DNA of 64,000 nucleotides from Amoebophrya sp. A120 (GCA_905178155.1 CAJINV010000002.1:8017224-8081223); one strand, 5' to 3'. Counted from the first letter of the stretch, positions 23,678 to 40,855 are shown. Notes: generated by a model from the sequence alone, not told the origin. Translations and numbers: made by a program.

Positions 23678-25039
23678 ATGGAGGACTGCGAAGAGGAGTT
23701 CTGGCAGTCGCTGCAAGATGAGTTGGATCAGCAAGCCAAGCTGAATTTCAGCACGTACGATGCGACGATTGAAGCTTTCGGGGAGAAGAAAGCAGAAGAC
23801 GCAGCGCGAGCGTTTCTCGCGTCCGGTAAAAGTCTACCCGTAGATTTTCTGAAGAAGAGCACCGTGCTCCCGTCCAGAATGTTCACGCGCGACATGTTTG
23901 CGGTAAAGCCCACCGCCGGTGACAAGTTAGGAGTAATCAACTGTCCGTCGCAGGCGCAGCTGCTGAAGCTCGCTGCAGACATGGGGAAGCTGAAGATAGT
24001 ACAGCGTACGGCTAACGGGAAAACGGAGATTTTCGCGCAACGCAAAGACGATCCGCTCAGTAGGTCGAAGCTGCAGCCCGACATGCCGCAGGAGCTTTTC
24101 CTGTCGCGCATGCGGAACGCACAAGCGAGTGTGGGCGAGGTGTTTCAAGCACGGAGTAAAGCGGAAGTGTCCGCAGCACGCGGGAAGATGGCGCATGCGA
24201 TGGATATCGCGCAAGATCCGCTGCAGCTATCCCCGGCCATGAGCGAGTGCAACGCCTTGTCGTCGTGTAAGCAAGCAGAAGAAAACCGGGACTCGAGAGT
24301 CCGGCGTTATCTGAAAATAGCACAGCATCTGCCCCACATGTTGTGGGAGCGCGACTCAGTCAGAGCCTATGTAGGCGTTAGTATTGCGGCCGGTTACGCA
24401 AGTACAAAGACTGCAGTCTACGACGTGATGCAGGATTCCCGTTGCCGCGTGACCGATGAGGAGCAAGAAAGCACTCGTAAAGAGTTAGCCGCGTTGACGC
24501 GCAGGGGCCACCTTGGCCGAAAAATGCAGAAGTCCCCTCTGACAATTTGTCATGTGAAGTTCCACTGGGAAAAGGGGTCGACTTCCGATCGTCAAGCGGT
24601 TGTGCTTTTGCTGGCTTGGTGCGGCGCGTTGCGGAAAAGCGAAGTTAAAAAACTCGACATCAAGCAGACAGGGGAGAAGGATCTCACTCGTATGAGATAT
24701 GACGGTAGCGATTTAGTACTAAACTTTCAAGAGTGTTCGACGAAAGTCAACTCCTACTCAGTTGTTAGAATCGCGTGTGTGTGCGAGCAGCTCAAAGCAA
24801 TTTCGTTTCCGCCGCATTTCTGTGTTTGCAAATGGAAAGACTTGTTGTGTAAATTGGAGAAAGATGATCTTTGTGTGTCCACCATCATGAAAGGAGTTTT
24901 CCAGGAAAAGGATGTGGCTTCCCATAGTTGGAGAATTGGCTGCGCAACACATTTGCACCTCAACAAAGTTGATCCGATCAAATGCGTCATCCATTGTCTT
25001 ATGCAAGTGCAAACCATCATCTGTATGTGCAGAATGTAA
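23678..25039 (+). CDS. Tyrosine recombinase (integrase) of the YR retrotransposon
   Basis: ATG at 23678, 18 bases after repeat A2. The N-terminal 230 residues are basic and helical. The catalytic domain shows box I (LLLAWCGALRKSEVKKLDIK, with the first Arg) and box II (HSWRIGCATHLHL, the His-x-x-Arg). VDPIK follows, as expected before the usual LGRW segment. The stop after CMCRM comes before any convincing catalytic Tyr, so the C-terminus is either lost or in an exon after an intron starting near 25000; I could not find it. The product would insert the circular DNA intermediate by site-specific recombination. Placement at the 5' side of gag is unusual. Confidence 0.8.
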   Translation: MEDCEEEFWQSLQDELDQQAKLNFSTYDATIEAFGEKKAEDAARAFLASGKSLPVDFLKKSTVLPSRMFTRDMFAVKPTAGDKLGVINCPSQAQLLKLAADMGKLKIVQRTANGKTEIFAQRKDDPLSRSKLQPDMPQELFLSRMRNAQASVGEVFQARSKAEVSAARGKMAHAMDIAQDPLQLSPAMSECNALSSCKQAEENRDSRVRRYLKIAQHLPHMLWERDSVRAYVGVSIAAGYASTKTAVYDVMQDSRCRVTDEEQESTRKELAALTRRGHLGRKMQKSPLTICHVKFHWEKGSTSDRQAVVLLLAWCGALRKSEVKKLDIKQTGEKDLTRMRYDGSDLVLNFQECSTKVNSYSVVRIACVCEQLKAISFPPHFCVCKWKDLLCKLEKDDLCVSTIMKGVFQEKDVASHSWRIGCATHLHLNKVDPIKCVIHCLMQVQTIICMCRM

Positions 25040-25509
25040 GTTGAAAAAAAGTAAAAGCCTGTGTAGAGCTGTGTGCGCACACCACGCCAGCATGTGCAGA
25101 TAATGTTTGGCATGCATAAGAAGTTGGAGCGAGTTAAGTATGCTCATGTATTACATGCGATCAATCCCATACATATCCAAATCAATGTTTGTCCCACTGG
25201 TTTTTGCTGGTTTGTGAGCATCAAGCTATAATGTCAAGAAAAAATGCGTTTTTTTGTAATGCGCCAAAGTGCAATAGATAAGGAAGAGAATCCAAGTCGT
25301 TAGTTGCGACCGCAGAAAGCATGTGTGTGTGTTCCGTCACGTCGCAAAGCGCGCTCACATGTAGTCACGAGCGCGTGCTGTCAAACCCGTCTTGAGCGAT
25401 TCAGTTTTTCGCGTGCGTCCTGCTTGAAGTCGCGCACTTCTCAATCAACAAGAAATAGGCTGAGAGTCCACCTAGTAAGACTAAGTTTGCCACACTTGCA
25501 AATCACAAA

Positions 25510-27017
25510 ATGGCTGCTGCTGGTCCAAATGTCGCTGCTGCTGCAGCAGTCGTCGCAGGTACAGCGTCGTGTTTAGTTTTTGACTTTCCACAGAGAAACG
25601 CAATGGTGAAATGCAAGTGGCAGCAGTCTACTGTAAATAATTCACGTACATACTCAGGTGGTGACGCCCAGGCGCAGCGTCAGATCGCCGACTTTTTGAC
25701 CGGCCAGGAACCTGTCATCGAGCAGGCCGTGCAGAACTTGCATTACGCGATGCCGGAACTCCGGCCGAAGTGCCAGGGTTTCAAGAACGCCGCGACGAAG
25801 GGAAACCAGCGGCGCTGGTGGGAAGTCGGTACGTTCTTCCCGCACAAAGTGGCAGGCTGTGTAGTCTATGCAGATCTAAGTATTGTACATGATTGTGAGT
25901 TTGATTCTTTGCATAAGTGGGCAGCAAACGTAGTCAGCATGCAAGTGCAAGTGCAGTGTAACGTTAAAATCATCACTATCAGGCCAAGCCCTCAAGTCCA
26001 GTGACCCGAAGGAGAGCTCCAAGCTGAGCTTCAGCGTCGGTGACATGCTGGCCGCGATGTCGTGTCGCACGCACCGCGAACGTGATGCGATCCTCACGCC
26101 GGAACGCAGAGATGCAATTCACAACCAATATTTAATTTACTTGCTGCTTCCACTTTGTCGGAAGAGTTAGCAAAAAAGTGCATGGGTGCTTGCCTGTTTA
26201 AAACAGAACAGTTAACCAGTGATGCCCAGAATGGCAATGGTCAGACGACCTACGAACAACGCATTCGCGTGCTCATGGGTATTGTTGTTTTTCACATAGA
26301 GTGTTGAAAAGAGATGCAGCACAGATGCAAGTTGTAGTGCGCACATGCAGTAAAAAGTGGAAGCATGCATGCAAATGTCTTGGTTGAAAATTGCAGGTGA
26401 ACAGCGATGGAACACGCTGTGGAGCGCGGAGTTGGCCAAGTGCAAGGCGGTCAAGGAGGCCGCGGACGAGAGTTCCAGGCAGGCCCGTGAGCTCATCGAG
26501 GAGCAGAAGAAAGCCACCGAAGCGATGTTGGCCGACCTGAAGGCGTCCCTGGCGGGCCAGCACCAAGGGCATGGCGCAGACTGGAACGGGAAGCAGCGTA
26601 GTGGCAAGAAAGGCAAAGGTAGAACGCCTGTCAAGTTTGTTGATGTCACCAAGTACAAAAATTGCCCACCGCGAGGCTACGTGTGGTGCAATAAGTGCAT
26701 GGCGTTGCATCAAGCTTCTAGCACCAGGCTCGCCACAAGCAGCATTGGCTGTCAGGCATAAACGTGTAAGTATTTCTCACCATCTCTGAGGTAAGAACGG
26801 TGGCAAGAACAAGGGGAAGACCGGTGGCAAGAAGTGGCGCCATAGTTTCATGCGCAATGGTGGAAAGTGCAACGTCGATGGTTGTACTTTCTCCCACCCG
26901 GCGAAAAAGGGTGACATCAGTGAACATGACTACAACTCCATGAAGTACGACCCGAAGTTCTCGCAGAAATTCCAGAACATCGAGTTCGAAAGCTGGTGCA
27001 AAGAGGTCGCCGAGTAA
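25510..27017 (+). CDS. Gag-like protein with CCCH-type finger, about four exons
   Basis: ATG at 25510 opens MAAAGPNVAAAA. I read exons at about 25510-25862, 25982-26115, 26396-26614 and 26791-27017. The last intron is GT-AG (AAAG|GTAGAAC...CTGAG|GTAAGAAC). The first fits GC-AG or a CAGGC duplication. The second fits a TGCA duplication, joining RRDA to GEQRWNTLW. The third exon is a coiled coil (VKEAADESSRQARELIEEQ). The last holds a Gly/Lys-rich basic stretch and a finger KCNVDGCTFSH (Cys-x5-Cys-x3-His plus a later His), a likely nucleic-acid binder. Position before RT supports the gag reading; no direct capsid homology was recognised. Confidence 0.6.
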
Positions 27018-27450
27018 TGTCACCGCTCAGAGTCCCTCTGTTCTAGATGTTAAGCACGCGCAGCAGGTCGCTTCACCTAAGTGAAGTGTTTCACTTTCCC
27101 AAGGAAAAGCTTGTTGCTTAAAGAAAAATCGCTGAAATTAATCATCTGTAAATAATTTTTTGTGAAACCTGTTGCGCGTGCAACTCGATTTATCAAGTTT
27201 CTTTTAATTTTTTTTGTCACATAATTGACACAGTATTGCTACAAGTCTGGTTTGTCAAAATGCAACTGTCATCATATTCAGATGAAAGCACGAGTGCGCA
27301 GAAGCTTTGACTGTGTGACTTGTGGAGAAGGCAATGCTGAAGTGGAAACTTAAAAAATGTAAATGCGCAGTAGAACTGTATGCAGCCAGAGTAGCAATTG
27401 CCCGGGAAAATGTGTTCAGGAACAAGAGCTTCGGTAAATGTAATTGCACC
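27018..27450. other. Spacer between gag and RT
   Basis: AT-rich, rich in TGCAA and AAGTGC words, no supported gene. A short frame with many Lys and Cys reads through it but has no recognisable feature. Confidence 0.35.
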
Positions 27451-29518
27451 ATGTCGAGGCTCGGTTGCGTCGGTAAGTGTACACCACGCGCGGGGAAATG
27501 CTGAATCGGTCTTGGCAAATTGTGTAGCACAGTGACAGCAAAGTGCAAGTCGTAGCATATGGGGCTAGCAAAAGTCACAGCAAAGATGCAAGCAAATGCG
27601 TGTATAACCATGCAAATGTAGAGCACTGCAAATCTGAAAAACGTCATATTTGTCGCAAGTGCTGCATTGGCAAAGCAAAGTACACACTCGCGTCACATCA
27701 GACATCTTCGTGCACAAGTTCGACATCTCAGTTACGCGCAGTGCAGTCACATGTAAATTTTAGTACTGAGGCAGAGTGCGCGGCACAGTGCCAGTTCCCA
27801 CAGAAGATGAGGTGAGGAAAGTTCTTAAACGGATAGAGTGCGACACTATTCGCGATCATCCGTTCCAGAAGGCACAGGAGTTGCCAAACCCGGCATTTTT
27901 GACGGAGGAGCTGCTACGCAAGCAGCGCGAGCAAGTCAAGATCTGGGCAGTAGAGACCAAGGAGAGGTCGCTACAGATCTACAACCAAATAGATGAGGAA
28001 ATCAGGAAGCCGAGAACGTGTGCTGTTTTGGGCTTGTGGGAAAAGCTAGGCGAGCTTTACCACAGGAGTGATCCTACTGCCTGGGAGGTATGGCGAGACG
28101 GCCCGAAGATGATCGGGCCGTGCGATGTAGACGAGACGTGGTCTCCCAGGCAGAGGAAGGACAAGATGGCAGATCCGATTGAGGCGTACGAGCCCAGCAA
28201 GGTCATCAAGGACATCATCGCAGGAAGGCATGTGAAACCACGGTGGAAAGATGGCGATGTGGAACTAGTGTGGGAGCGAAGTTTGCAGGAAACGCAGGGG
28301 GTCCCCGAGTTAGGTTACGCCCTGCTCGAGGGACCATACGACATCCCGGATGATGTCGCCAGCAAGCCCGATGAGTTGAAAAAGATCTACTACGGCTACC
28401 GCAGATTTCCGCGCCATCAAGTGCGGAGATGCCGGCTAATAGAACCGGCCGCGAGTGCGAACAAGTGTTCGCCATTGGGGAAACGCGTCCCCATACCTGC
28501 TGCCGTCGACATACTTACAAATGCGGCCGTCGCCCGCAACCCGGCGCTCGCAGGTCGCGGCGTCATCCGGCACAGCAAAAAAGTCCTTCAAAAATGCAGA
28601 GCTGCGGAACAAAAGTATGAGAAGCAGTTTCTGGACTTCATACAAGGCAGCGGTAAAGAAATGGACAGCAGCTTGCTCAAGCCAGGTGCAAAACACCCTG
28701 TGCGTGGTGTAAAATCTTCCTTCTCCAACATGAACAGCAGTAAATCAAGACGAGTGTGCGCAGATCAACTCAACGACCTGGAAGTAATTTTGTTGGATAT
28801 CGCGAAATGCTACAGCAGTACTATGATCCGTCCTTCCCACCGCAAGTATAACACCATCCTCGTCTACAACCCACACGTGTCCAGATACTGCAGATTTGTG
28901 GGAGTCTCTGCCATTTTTGGCAGCAGACATTCGGCGACGGGATGGCGTAGGCCGGGGAAATTGCTGCGTGCGGTGCTTCGTCTTCACTATTTTTTAAATA
29001 GTGACGACTATGTGGATGATTATCCTAACTTCACGAAGTTAGGACTCGGAGAAGCTGTGCGGGAGATCCTTTTGGAGCTACTAGAGCTCCTAGGACTCCC
29101 AGCAATGCGTGATACAATCGTCGTCGCGTGTGTACTCGAAGTCTTGGGTCTCCTCTTCGACGTCACCAAGCGGTCGCCGACCATCACGGTAACGGAGGGA
29201 AAAAAGCAGCAAATAAATGCTGCTTGTGACGCAGCGCTTGCGGTCATGATGCTGGATCCCGTTAGTGCGAGCGAATTGTTAGGGCGTTTAGCATTCGTTT
29301 TGGGGGCGATAGCGGACCGGGCGCTCAGCCCAGTCCTCAAGCCGTTGCGAATACATCTCTCCAAGGAGGACACCGTCATCGCGCAAGACGTGGCGGACGC
29401 GTTAAAAGCAGTAAAGCGCACCATGTCGCTAAACCTGGAACGTGCGGCGCAGTTTGAGACTCCGGGGGAGCTCAACACGCTATTGCACACCGATGCCCAA
29501 TGGAGTGCGAAGAAATGA
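27451..29518 (+). CDS. Reverse transcriptase of the YR retrotransposon
   Basis: The frame from 27776 opens only with GTG. A small first exon (ATG at 27451, MSRLGCV) joined by a GT-AG intron (about 27473-27774) to VRGTVPVPTEDEV is the best start. RT landmarks: motif A LLDIAKCYSS, motif B FGSRHSATGW, motif C SDDYVDDY, then VLEVLGLLFDVTKRSP and SELLGRLAFVLG as in the RT thumb/connection. It ends at a TGA right after HTDAQWSAKK, the start of the RNase H domain, which then continues in the same frame. The catalytic Asp of motif A and both Asp of YVDD are present. Confidence 0.8.
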
Positions 29519-30097
29519 GTTTTAGCGGCGGCGTTGATTCAACGCGGGAAGTTTTATTGCGTGCGGGAAAATGTGGAATTTGACCAGCTTCATCGGGATT
29601 ACGCCCTGTATCCCATAAATGTGCTTGAGACCGTTGCGGCACCAATCTCACTACGCTTCTATGCCGAGCAGCTGCAGAATAGAAGATTTGATCATGGTAT
29701 AGATAATAAATGCGCCCAAGAGTCACTCTTGGCGCAAGGCAAATCCAAGCAAGGACAAAAATGGGCATTTACTCGGCTTGCAGCCGAATTTTGGACTATT
29801 GCTGCACAGCATTCCACGCGTCCTTGGAATACTCGTATTCCGTCTGCTTTTAATATTGCAGATTACCCCACGAGGGACGAGAAGATGGAGGCACTCCTCC
29901 GAGTTTTTCCGGGATTATTTGAAGAAGTGATAGAAGGTTTTGGCATGAGGGAGTACCTCGGGAAGCTTCTGGTTGGTGACGTCTCTGCTGGTGTCATAGC
30001 TCTCGCGGACACGCTCGCTGCTGCAGAGCCGCTTAGAGATCGCGCTAGAATTAATTCGTGCTTGTTAGGCTCCTCGGATGAAGAAGTCGACGTGTAA
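29519..30097 (+). CDS. RNase H domain, continuing RT after an in-frame TGA
   Basis: Same frame as RT, separated by a single TGA at 29516-29518. With the TDAQ just before the stop, the RNase H acidic residues appear in order: D in HTDAQ, E in NVLETVA, D in GIDNKCA, and D in NIADYPTR. The surrounding WNTRIPSAFNIADYPTR is typical of RNase H in DIRS-like elements. Ends in an acidic tail SSDEEVDV. The domain needs translation through the TGA, or this copy is disabled by one mutation. Confidence 0.7.
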   Translation, partial: VLAAALIQRGKFYCVRENVEFDQLHRDYALYPINVLETVAAPISLRFYAEQLQNRRFDHGIDNKCAQESLLAQGKSKQGQKWAFTRLAAEFWTIAAQHSTRPWNTRIPSAFNIADYPTRDEKMEALLRVFPGLFEEVIEGFGMREYLGKLLVGDVSAGVIALADTLAAAEPLRDRARINSCLLGSSDEEVDV

Positions 30098-30386
30098 AAT
30101 GTAAGCAAGCGTGACAGTTGGTTTTTTTGTGAAGTCTTTTTGTGAAGTAACTTCTAGCATAGTCCACTTAGATGCTGCGCTCGTCTGGATAAACGGGTGA
30201 TTTGTTCTGTTGGTCGTGTCGTGAGGTATGTGTACACGGCCTTGGCACGCCGATAGGGTTCTACTTCTATCGCGGCGTGCACTGATCGCGAGTCGTAGCC
30301 ACTGCGTGGCGTTCTTGGTAGGCGTTTCAGAGTTATCAAGGTGGTGGTCTGAGATGGTTGCGTTGTCTGCTACGTATGTGCTGAGC

Positions 30387-30556
30387 GGGCCGCCCACCAC
30401 CTTTTCATGTCAAAGAGCGACCTGAGAGTCGCGTGTAGTTGTGCCTACCGCGCACGCCGTGTGAGTGTCTGCGCGTCGCGATCGCACTTGGGACCAGAAG
30501 GTCGTGTGCATAATATCCACGCGTGACGAAACTGAGAGCGTTGCCCAGATATAAAA
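30387..30556 (+). repeat. Split direct repeat B2
   Basis: 3' copy of B, ending AGATATAAAA. About 96 percent identical to B1 by eye. Defines the 3' end of the retrotransposon. Confidence 0.9.
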
Positions 30557-30746
30557 CCACAACCACACAAACGCGCGGAAAGTCATGACTAGTAGTTCGG
30601 TGGAGATCAGCAATTTTTTACGCAGCAGCGGCCTGAGAACAAGCTTCGCCTGCGAATCGGGGAGATTTCTTTGAGGAAACACGACCCACAAGCCTCGCTC
30701 TAGTTTCGAAATTGCCGCTCCCGCGACTGACAATTTCGAGGGGGAG

Positions 30747-31093
30747 TCCGTGGCAGCAGCTGTCAAGCTGCTTTGCGGGCCACCTTTCGTTGTTTGCCTG
30801 AGCGAATTCGGTAGCTCGTGAAATGAGCGCAGGGGCTTCGTGGTGGGATCGTGGGAATCGTACGCGATGCAATTCGTTGATGAGAATCAAGAGAAAGAAA
30901 GAGAAAGAAGAGAAAGAAAAGAGGAGGGACCTACTCTGATGATGATGATGAATGGGCCTCGTTTGGAACTTTCCCACCATAGTGGTGAGCTCGGGAGAGC
31001 TCTTTTTGTTTTGGAATAAAATGAAAGAACTGAAGCGAATACCATGCGGCTTCGCGATTCTGGTCGTCGGATGTTCTAGATCGTTCGCAAAGT
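30747..31093 (+). repeat. Right copy of 348-bp direct repeat
   Basis: Uninterrupted copy of the repeat at 22005-22399, in the same orientation. It begins 190 bp after B2. Both copies end at GTTCGCAAAGT. A 278-codon minus-strand frame across it is a product of this repeat and the minisatellite beyond. Confidence 0.85.
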
Positions 31094-31420
31094 GGGCGAC
31101 CCCCTTGCAACATTTTGTGGGGGCAGGCCACCAGTCTGTATGGTTTTGCGGTGTTGTGCCACCAGTTAGTAATATTTTTTGTGGAGGTTTCTTTTTCAGC
31201 TGCGAAGATTTTGTGCAGTGGGGCCACCACTTGGGAAGATTTTCAGCGGCCAGACGAGTAGGTAGCACAATTTTGCGCGGTGGCAACCAGGTGGTAAGTT
31301 TTTCCAGGGTTTGGCTGCCAAATGAGAAGGTTTCGCGGGGTTGGGCTACTAGCTGGCAAGTTTTTGTGTGGTGGGGCTGTAGCCAGCCATTGCATAAGCC
31401 CTGCTCCAGATGCGGGGCCC
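31094..31420. repeat. Degenerate about 42-bp repeat, right block
   Basis: Diverged tandem units around GGGGCCACCACTTGGGAAGA then TTTT, with a G-rich close. Same family as 21869-21985. Confidence 0.65.
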
Positions 31421-31840
31421 CCAAAGACTTACTATGTGGGTGCGCGGACCCCATAAAAATAACAATCGGGGCGCACAGGCTTTACTCTAGTTGTATTGTG
31501 GGTGCGCGGAAGTCGCAATCTCCTTAAGGTGCTATCTGGTCACGCGGAAGTCAAAAGAGTTGCAAGGAGGGTGCGCAGGCCTGTGCAGCGTCCTACTTGG
31601 ACATGCGGACCATTCACAGTAGCTGCGACGGCGGCGCCTAGAGCACTAAAAGGCTACTGTCTGGACCAAGGGGGCCACGAAGGCGCGGGGATCCCGACAA
31701 AACCGCTCGCCCCGCTCGCTGAGTTTCGCGAAAAGGCTAAGGAATCTTTTCTCGCCCCGCGGACCGCCCAAAAGTGGACGTCTGCGCGCGGGCCGCCAAA
31801 AAATCGCCATCCGGGTAGCCGCCCCAACAGGAGGAACGTG
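31421..31840. repeat. Diverged GTGCGCGGA repeat block
   Basis: Irregular recurrence of GGTGCGCGGAAGTC and, at about 31750-31820, of GCGGACCGCCCAAAAGTGG, which resembles the 31-bp minisatellite. Spacing is irregular, so it is a decayed block. Confidence 0.5.
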
Positions 31841-33073
31841 GGGGGACACGTCGAGACCGGAGGCTCACCGGCCCTGTTTTACGAGTGCTATCCCGTATGT
31901 ACTTCATTTGTAGTAGTTTTGTTCGTGGTATTAACACGTCGGACTTACCATCTACCCGACCCACGGGCGTACCGGAAGCTCGAAGACTCCTCTTGCCGAT
32001 GGTCAAAAGAATAGCCGTCCGATGCAAAGTTTTCCGATTCGTTTCGGTAGCAATGGTCGCAATATTAATGTTGGGCTCCCTGCACTTCTCTGCCGAAGAG
32101 GACCGGTAGTATCTATAGATTTGCTGCTGCCGTCCTTGTCTGTGTTCTCAGTCACGTTTGTCTTGCATGTAAAAGGGTACCAGTAGCCTATCTGCCAAGA
32201 AGGTGCCGCCGTCTTTACTTTGTGTTTACTTTTCACCCAGGCGCCGCGTAAGGACAAATACAAAGCTTTCTTCCGTCCGCTCAACCGATCATTTCCCGGC
32301 TTCATGAGAATGCAAATTGAGGAGATAGATGCTGTGGGATGCGACTTCATAATCATATACTAACCTACCAGGTGTTCTTTTGTGGCTCAGCGTTTCGGGA
32401 GGTTCCGTTCCCAAGAAGCGGCTCTGTCATTTTTCGGTTCTGTTGCAGCTCGTCCCCGCATTGTGTTTAGTCTTCCTTGGCTGTGATCGTATATATTGGT
32501 CTATTCTTATCTGCCCCTCCGGAGAGCGCAGGCGTCTCTGCCGCCCGTGCAAGCATCAAACGTTCTCGTGCTCAAGCGTTAGAAGTCCTCTAGCGGTTGT
32601 ATTTGAAGGCCATTGCAGGAGAGTATTAGTAGTCTAGCGCTCGTATCAATCTGAAGGTCATTTTTCCAGGAGGCATCGAGGATGCACCCTAACCCCATGT
32701 CAGTGTCACCCTCCAGCTGCGCAACCCCGGGTGGACGACCTCCTGCGACTGGCGCGCCACCGATAGCAGCGTAAGTGATCTGAAACACGACGAGCACCCA
32801 GCGCAACGGATCGGGGCATTGCCGCGGTAAGTCTGCCTCCTCCTCGTCGCGTCCTGATCCGCCGCCTTGCGTTTTTTGCCGCACGATAGCTACCAGTTGT
32901 CGTTTCATCCCACGGTGACGCGCGATCCAGTTTTCCGCAAATTCGGTCCATCGCAGCAGGACAGACCCCGCAACGCGGCAACCCGAAGTCAGGGCGTTAC
33001 GGAGAAAACTGTGCGAACACTTTGTTGAAAATTACCGTCTCTCCGTCCGTGCCCGCTCCCGTTGAGGGAGTTA
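31841..33073. other. Strand-switch flank, no firm gene
   Basis: Between the repeats and SRPK. A 110-codon minus-strand frame (32579-32908, ATG start) and another at 32003-32356 have codon-like composition but no recognisable domain. They could be exons of one minus-strand gene, diverging from SRPK. Confidence 0.3.
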
Positions 33074-39034
<5,961 letters not shown>

Positions 39035-40855
39035 GACACTTTTTCCCAAAGCTTCGTGGTCCCTGCATCACTTCATGTTGCACCACATTTCTTCGCCGTC
39101 GGAGCTCTGTACCTGCGGGGGTGCAGGGTTGCACTTGAGGCGTCTGGATGTGATCATTTTACTCTTTTATTTTGGTTTGGGTCATATTAAACTTAGTATG
39201 ACGAAATTTTTAGATGACAATTTTTTGGCCGGTCTGTTCAAAAGAATTTTCCAAATTTTCACAAAAAAAATTGTGTTTTTTTCCAGGTACTACTTACTAG
39301 CTGCAATCACCCTACAAAAGAGAAAATAATTTCGTTGTTCATCGATTTGATGGCCGTGCCAAAGTTTGCATGAAACAGACCGGACTTGATGTTCAATGTG
39401 TGAATCATTGTTGGCAGAAGATATTAGAGATAAACCGTATGTTTAGGATGGATCATTTAGGTCTGAAACGCGGCAAGCACTGCGGTGGGCAAAACTAGTA
39501 TAGAAAAATTGCAGACAAGGTTGGTATACGAAGCCGAGGCGACATCGAAATTTTGATGTTGCACGGAGGGCAATTTCTTTTGTCGGAAAAGTAGCGTAGG
39601 TCTTTATTATCACCATACACGAAGTTGCCAAGAAAAAGAAAAACTAGGAAAAGAAACCTGCGTTTCAAGTACGTGTTGACAGTGGCCGTAAAAGTCCTTA
39701 TCGGGGGAGAGCAGCGACTCGCGTTGATAGCTTTTATCGGGGCAGTGCTGCGGCTCGCCGGGGATGGGGATGCGGCAAAGAGTCTTTTAGTTTTGACATT
39801 GTGCGGTTGTTGCAAAAAAACAGAATAAAAGCAGAAGATATTCACTGGCAAAAGCTGTGCAAAAATTCACAAATCCATGCGGCCCAACTTCCAGCAGGGT
39901 GAGCACTGGAGGGCAGCTTTTCTGTAGGCGGAAAGGCAGCTGCCGCACATCGGTGGCTAAACATGTTCCGAGATGACATAAGGACGAGAAAGTTGAAATC
40001 AGAATTACAAGATCACAGAAAGAAATGACGAACCACAAAAAACGAGAACTGTAACAAGTCGCCATGACGCGACTTCAGAAGAGTAAGATCTTACCTTGAC
40101 AACATCAGATCAGAATCTTTCGAAAAATTTGGAGGCGTGCAGCCTCGCAGCCGATTGAAAGTCGGACTGTAACCGAGGACATCACGATTCCTGATGTGTA
40201 GCAAGTTGGCAAATCATAAATGCGTTATCCACTTCACAGTTCCCTCCACTCACTTTGCCTCGCATTCGATCCACAAATTCATCTCTGTTTTTTTCATTTG
40301 AAACCTGATAGTGCTGTACCAAGAGCAAAATGGAATGTATGTCGATCTCGAGTAGTGTTGCAAATTGTTGAAAAGAACGAGACGTATGTGTAAGTTTCAC
40401 ACCTTACGACCTGTCCGTGCTCTTTCAAAAGGTTTTTTCTGCCCAATCCAACCAGGCACGTCTAATTTAGTTCTAGCATAGCACTCACGCTAGCTTTTCC
40501 AGATATTCAGGTGTTGCGCTTTTTCAGCTCGTTGCATAACTGTCTGCATATCTCCCTTCTCGCCGAGTTGTTTTACCACGCTGCAGGTTATTTTACCCTA
40601 GTATCTTCACTATTGCAATAGCGAAAAAGAGTTTTTAAAAGTGAGATTGTTTTATTTGCCGCGTTTTTTTTTCAGCTGCAAGTTTTTGCAACCTATCGCT
40701 TTTAGAAAACTAAATCCCTTTCGTAGCTGTTGACTGCGGCAAGTAGACCAGCTTTACGACGCGGTCTGATAACTTAAGGTAGAGCCGCGCGTGGTCCTCA
40801 ACAACTTTTTGAGGCTCTCGACGTCCCGTGTTGCTTAAAAAATACATCTTTGACC
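39035..40855. other. Intergenic between SRPK and DNAJA
   Basis: About 1.8 kb, AT-rich, with short frames only. It must hold the SRPK 3' end and the DNAJA promoter. No element recognised. Confidence 0.35.

Larger units (their letters stand above)
22476..30556 (+). mobile_element. Tyrosine-recombinase retrotransposon with split direct repeats
   Basis: An 8.08-kb element bounded by repeat A1 at the 5' end and B2 at the 3' end, with an internal B1A2 junction at 23503/23504. This is the split-direct-repeat structure of PAT/Ngaro-type YR retrotransposons. Order: A1, 0.7 kb without genes, B1A2, tyrosine recombinase, gag-like gene with a CCCH-type finger, RT then RNase H, B2. The A copies differ at about one of 157 sites and the B copies at about seven of 170, so insertion is fairly recent. 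The usual DIRS-like order is gag-RT-RNase H-recombinase; this order is a circular permutation of it. Confidence 0.85.

Noticed and set aside
22005-31093. 348-bp repeats as LTRs of the YR retrotransposon
   Set aside because: The element's own boundaries are A1 and B2, which lie inside, and YR elements with split repeats have no LTRs.
30618-31454. 278-codon minus-strand frame
   Set aside because: It spans the 348-bp direct repeat and the degenerate minisatellite; its text simply reflects these repeats, and the left repeat copy encodes the same piece without the rest.
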